From CAVWQV01 sp963757115 (GTDB taxonomy: Bacteria; Pseudomonadota; Alphaproteobacteria; Acetobacterales; Acetobacteraceae), in the NCBI GenBank assembly GCA_963757115.1, contig CAVWQV010000011.1:62001-126000 (forward strand): a stretch of 64,000 nucleotides of DNA, written 5' to 3'. Each line of letters starts with the position of its first letter. Within the stretch, counting starts at the first letter, position 1. Made by a program: the position numbers and the translations under genes. Positions 60,381-64,000 of this stretch are shown one piece after another. The notes under the pieces were generated by a model. The model saw nothing but the letters and a program-made list of their open reading frames with translations, had not been told where the DNA came from and did no database searches.

Positions 60381-62146
60381 TCAGCGCTTCTTCGGTTTCC
60401 CGGCACTCCGACCCGAGCCCGGTTGCGCGCGCTTGACGGCGGGCGGCCGTTTCGGCTTGGCCGCGCTCCCGGCGCGGAGATCCGCGATTGTCGCGCGCGT
60501 GCTGATCTGCTCGGGATTCATGCGCAGTTCGATCACCGCTGGCAGGCCGCTTTCCGTCGCCCGGCGGAACGCCGGCGCAAACTCCGCCGTTTCCGTCACA
60601 ACCTCGCCGTGGCCGCCAAATGCCTCGATCAAATCGGGCGAAGTCGGGGTTGGTCAGCGCCGTACCCGAGACGCGGCCCGGATAGGCGCGCTCCTGATAC
60701 ATACGCACCGTGCCGTACATCGCGTTGTTGAACAGCAGCACGATGGGCGCAACGCCGTGGTGGAACGCGGTCGCGATCTCCTGGCCGGTCATCAGGAAGC
60801 CGCCATCGCCGACAAACGCCACCACCATGCGCTCCGGGAAGGCGATCTTGGCGCCGACCGCGGCGGGGACGCTGTAGCCCATCGCCCCGTTGGTCGGGCC
60901 GATGTAGCGCTGGTGTTCGGAGAAGTTCAGGAACCGCGTCGGCCAGCCTGCAAAATTTCCGGCGTCCGTGGTCAGTATGGCGTCCGGCGTGTAGCAATCC
61001 TTCGAGGTCGCGCATCGCCTGCGCCAGATTGAGCGGGCCCGCGTAGGGCACGACGGCACGCTGCGCTTCCCGCAAGCCACGCAGATCCTCCGTCCAACTC
61101 GACCACCTGGCGCGCAGCTTGTCCCGCCCGGCGACCGCCACGGCGAACGCATCGAGGTCGGCAACGATCCCGAGTGCGGGCCGGAACACCCGGCCAATTT
61201 CTGCGCCGTCAGGATAGACATGGACGATCGGGGTGCCGCCCGCCATGTCGAACAAGGTGTAGCCTTGCGTGACCGGCTCGCCGAGCCGCGTGCCGATGGC
61301 CAGCACGAGATCGGCTTCCCGCGCCTTGGCGACGAGCGCTGGATCGGCGCCGACGCCGAGGTCGCCCGCGAAGTTGGGCAAGGTGCCGTCGTAAAGCGCC
61401 TGACGACGGAAGCCGGTTGCCACAGGCAAGTTGTTGCCAAGCAGGAACTCGCGGATCGCGGCGCGGCCCTGGGCAGACCAGGTCGATCCACCGAGCACGG
61501 CGAGCGGCCGGCGCGCGCGGGCCAGCGTCGCCATCAGCCGGTCGATCGCAGCCGGATCGGGATGCGGCCGGGCGACCGGCACGCGCCCAAGATCCGGTAC
61601 CTCCGCTGTGTGCCGCTGCATCTCCTCGGACAGTGCGATCACCACCGGCCCGGGCCGGCCGGAGGTGGCGACATCCACCGCGTGCGCGACGATCTCCGGG
61701 ATGCGCTTGGCCTCGTCGATCTGCGTCACCCATTTGGCGATGGGCGCGAACATCCGCCGATAGTCGATCTCCTGGAAACTTTCCCGATCCGTTTCCTCGA
61801 ACGGGATCTGGCCGACGAACAGTAACAGGGGCGTGCTGTCCTGCATGGCGATGTGCGCGCCGATCGCGCCGTGGCAGGCACCGGGGCCGCGCGTGACGAA
61901 CGCCGCCGCCGGACGGCCGGTAAGCTTGCCGTAGGCCTCGGCCATGTTCACCGCTCCGGCCTCGAAACGGCAGGTGGCGAGCCGCAGCTTCTGCCGTACG
62001 GCGTACAAACCGTCGAGCGTGTCGAGGAAGCTCTCGCCCGGCACGGAGAATACGTGGTCGATGCCCTGGGCGACTAGCGCGTCGGCCAGGATGCGCCCGC
62101 CGGGCCGCGAGACGACGCGGGCCTTGCGTGCCTGTGCAAGCTCCAT
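60381..62146 (-). CDS. Thiamine pyrophosphate-dependent enzyme (acetolactate synthase-like), two frameshifts
   Basis: ATG at 62146. Three-domain TPP enzyme: N-terminal DHVFSVPGESFLDTLDGLYA and the activating glutamate in LATCRFEAGAVNMAEAYGKL, a central nucleotide-like domain (RRPLAVLGGSTWSAQGRAAI), and a C-terminal TPP domain with AFVGDGGFLMTGQEIATAFH and the NN of IVLLFNNAMYGTVRMYQERA. Frames slip near 60995-61003 and 60635-60640; reading ends in LPAVIELRMNPEQISTRATI and a basic Lys/Arg/Pro tail. About 588 residues. It belongs to the thiamine pyrophosphate-binding proteins annotated as acetolactate synthase-like. No ilvN is adjacent, so true IlvB is doubtful. Confidence 0.82.
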
Positions 62147-62215
62147 TGGGCCTCCCGTCCTCGCAAGCGACAATTGCCAACGCAGCATGGCATGCTGTGG
62201 CGGTCAGCGGGAGAG

Positions 62216-63171
62216 ATGGCAATGCGCGCGATCTTTGTCGCCGGCATCACCGATGATGGGCTGTTGCGGGCGCCGGTGTTCAAAGGCCTGCGGGATGATT
62301 TGGCCGCGCCGAGCCGGCCGGCAGTGACGCGCGCGAGACCGCCGAGCCGAGCGCGAGGCGGCGTTCCGCGCGAGAACATCCTGCAGCTCCTGCCCGAGGC
62401 GGTCGTGCCGTCGAAGGCGGAGCTCCAAGCGTATTGGCGCAAGGTCGGCGATCGTGCGCTGCACTATCTCGGCCGGCGCCCGCTCAAGCTGGTCCGGCAT
62501 ACGCGCGGTACGACCTTCTACCACAAGGGGCCGCTCCCGCCCCGGCCGCCCGCCGTGCATGAATTGCATATCGAGAAGCGCGAAGGCGGCGAGGGCGTCC
62601 GGGTGTGGGTGGACAGCGTGGACGGGCTGCTCGGGTTGGTTGAGATGGACGCCGTCGAGCTGCATCCCTGGGCGGCCACGGTGGACGATATCGAGCGGCC
62701 GGACCGGCTGATTTGGGACCTTGATCCCGGCGAGGGCGTTGCGTGGCCTTTTGTGGTCGAGACGGCGCTGACGCTGCGCAGGATGCTTGAGGGCGAAATC
62801 TTCGTCCTTGGCCCAAGCTCACCGGCGGCAAGGGCGTCCACCTGATGGCGCCGATCCAGCCCAGCCTGACGCACGACCAGGCCCGGCAGGTCTGTCACGC
62901 GCTCGCGCAACGGCTCGAGCGGACAGCGCCGGAGCGTTTCACGCTTGGGGCCGCTCCGGCTTTGCGCTCTGGCCGCATCTCATCGACTACCTGCGCAACG
63001 GGCGCGGGAATACGGCCGTTGGCGCCTACTCGCCTCGCGCCACACCGGGCTTTCCCGTTGCTGCACCGATTACGTGGCGCGAGCCGGAACGCGGCACCGC
63101 GCCGGACGCGTATTCGATAACGCGACCGCCCCGCCGTGGACCAAGGTCTACGATCGGGTCAGCACTGCATG
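62216..63171 (+). pseudogene. ligD: Remnant of ligD: end of ligase domain plus polymerase domain, with frameshifts
   Basis: The reading starts MAMRAIFVAGITDDGLLRAP with VFKGLRDD, the very end of a LigD ATP-dependent ligase domain. It then runs into the polymerase/primase domain (ENILQLLPEAVVPSKAELQA, LVRHTRGTTFYHKGPLPP, LHPWAATVDDIERPDRLIWD, LDPGEGVAWPFVVETAL). It shifts near 62795-62810 into WPKLTGGKGVHLMAPIQPSL and near 62976-62980 into IDYLRNGRGNTAVGAYSPRA. The rest of the ligase domain is absent; the opposite-strand TPP gene begins 70 bp upstream. LigD seals double-strand breaks with Ku. This copy cannot be a complete repair ligase. Confidence 0.75.
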
Positions 63172-63464
63172 ATAGACCAGCCCGTTCGGCCGGTCGCATG
63201 TCTCGCAGCGGCCTTTAGCCCGGCCGAAGCAGATCTTACGCTGAGCTGCGGTCAGTCGTTGGTAAAGTCATGGCAGCGAAGGCCGGATCAGCACGAAGTC
63301 CCTCCCCTTCAAGGCCCGCCCATGTAGCCTGCGCCACCTTCGTAGCGACGAACGCTCGTCGTCGCCAAGCACCTCGCATTGCAAGGCGGTCGATTTCAAT
63401 GACGTGGCTTCCGGACGTTACCGGAACGGTATAGCCTCGTCGTGGGGCGCGCGGGGCAACTCTC
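63172..63464. other. Intergenic region between ligD remnant and EAL gene
   Basis: About 290 bp with no supportable gene. Short ORFs on both strands lack recognisable protein features. GC falls toward the EAL gene. It may include decayed 3' sequence of ligD. Confidence 0.35.
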
Positions 63465-64000
63465 ATGCAGGCGGTACTGGGTGGCCTCAGAAACGGGGAA
63501 TTTTTTCTTGAATATATGCCTATTGTCGAACTGGACACGGGTCGATGCGTGGGGGCCGAAGCTCTCAGCCGATGGCGTAAGCCATCGGGCATCATCTATC
63601 CGACCGAATTTCTCCCGGCCATCGAAGCTACATATCTTTATGGATATTTTACTCACTGGGTGCTCGAAACGGTCGCTAACGACTTCTTGGGGTGGCTGAA
63701 GGAATACGACGCCTTCATCAGCCTCAATGTCCCGCCAGAGATCATCGGCCGTGGCGGGCTTCTTTATCTCGCGGAGAGGGTCGGGCTGCTCGAGGTAAAA
63801 CACCAGCTCGTAATCGAGATTACCGAGCGGGGGGTGCCGGATCGCCTAGGCGTCGAGACCCTCAATCATGCCGCTGATATGGGGATACGCTTTGCCCTGG
63901 ACGACGTTGGCGACGGCGCCAATGTCATCGTGCTCTCCCGCTGCAACGTCGGAGATGATCAAGATCGACCGAGACCTGGTAGCGCAACTGCGCCCCGGTG
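63465..64000 (+). CDS. EAL domain protein, probable c-di-GMP phosphodiesterase (cut by window edge)
   Basis: From the ATG at 63465: LGGLRNGEFFLEYMPIVELD, the EAL motif in CVGAEALSRWRKPSGIIYPT, LVIEITERGVPDRLGVETLN and the DDFGTG-equivalent IRFALDDVGDGANVIVLS. Near 63950-63956 one base appears to be extra, after which EMIKIDRDLVAQL with the conserved lysine follows. The catalytic Glu of EAL, the E of ITE and DD are present, so an active phosphodiesterase is plausible, opposing PleD. An in-frame stop at 63432 limits the N-terminus, so no sensor domain is visible. The rest is outside the window. Confidence 0.82.
   Translation, partial: MQAVLGGLRNGEFFLEYMPIVELDTGRCVGAEALSRWRKPSGIIYPTEFLPAIEATYLYGYFTHWVLETVANDFLGWLKEYDAFISLNVPPEIIGRGGLLYLAERVGLLEVKHQLVIEITERGVPDRLGVETLNHAADMGIRFALDDVGDGANVIVLSRCNVGDDQDRPRPGSATAPR

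Noticed and set aside
60381..62146. Calling the TPP enzyme biosynthetic ilvB
   Set aside because: There is no ilvN or ilvC nearby and the C-terminal tail is unusual, so only the superfamily is supported.
63136..63327. Small ORF of 63 codons after the ligD remnant
   Set aside because: Its composition is random-like, no ribosome-binding site is seen, and it overlaps the probable tail of the remnant.

Overview
The window is high-GC DNA that is dense with genes. The gene content points to an alphaproteobacterium, most likely of the Rhodospirillales/Acetobacterales group: TrcR (formerly DUF1013), a PleD-type diguanylate cyclase, an lpiA-acvB pair, a zapA / 6S RNA / 5-FCL locus, a Rhodobacter-type phospholipid N-methyltransferase and a ROSE-type RNA thermometer. 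I cannot name the species. No IS element, CRISPR array, complete tRNA or rRNA gene was seen.

Layout. 1-5.7 kb (minus strand): lysyl-phosphatidylglycerol metabolism (mprF/lpiA and acvB/virJ) and an iron-sulfur photolyase. 5.8-13.4 kb (plus): sixA, a CYTH/CHAD protein, a hybrid histidine kinase, an AI-2E-type permease, a secreted nuclease-like protein and citrate synthase. 13.4-14.5 kb: a lower-GC spacer with a dyad and an unrecognised ORF. 33.3 kb down to 15.7 kb: an almost unbroken co-directional run of housekeeping genes (DUF4164-like, zapA, 6S RNA, 5-FCL, ymdB, yebC, ruvC-ruvA-ruvB, ybgC-tolQ-tolR-tolA-tolB-pal-cpoB, tilS, ftsH, folP, glmM, thiD), followed by a small ORF and a glycerophosphodiesterase. 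It covers cell envelope integrity, Holliday junction processing, tRNA modification, folate, UDP-GlcNAc precursor and thiamine synthesis. 33.3-48.6 kb: class I aldolase, thiE, tandem paralogous lipoproteins, EF-P lysylation enzymes (epmA, epmB), rpmE, a thermometer-controlled hsp20, trcR, purE-purK, a PEP mutase/isocitrate lyase family enzyme, RNase R, an S41 protease and rpmG. 48.6-64 kb: pleD, pmtA, a divergent serine-glyoxylate aminotransferase and D-2-hydroxyacid dehydrogenase pair, a 2OG-Fe(II) oxygenase, a DUF3253/DUF1499/SbmA-like ABC transporter group, an unrecognised lipoprotein and membrane-anchored degenerate ATPase pair, a TPP enzyme, a ligD remnant and an EAL-domain gene cut by the window edge.

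Many genes, including ones expected to be essential (glmM, gltA), are broken by single-base frameshifts while the protein sequence continues normally in another frame. About two dozen such breaks are spread over the whole window. I read these mostly as uncorrected indels in the assembly rather than pseudogenes and annotate each gene over its full span. The exception is ligD, which lacks nearly all of its ligase domain and looks like a true remnant.

The most original item is the pair at 58.9-60.4 kb: a small lipoprotein and a single-pass membrane protein with a degraded ExeA/DamX-like ATPase domain that share the same C-terminal motif. The best supported regulatory finds are the ROSE element before hsp20 and the 6S RNA gene.
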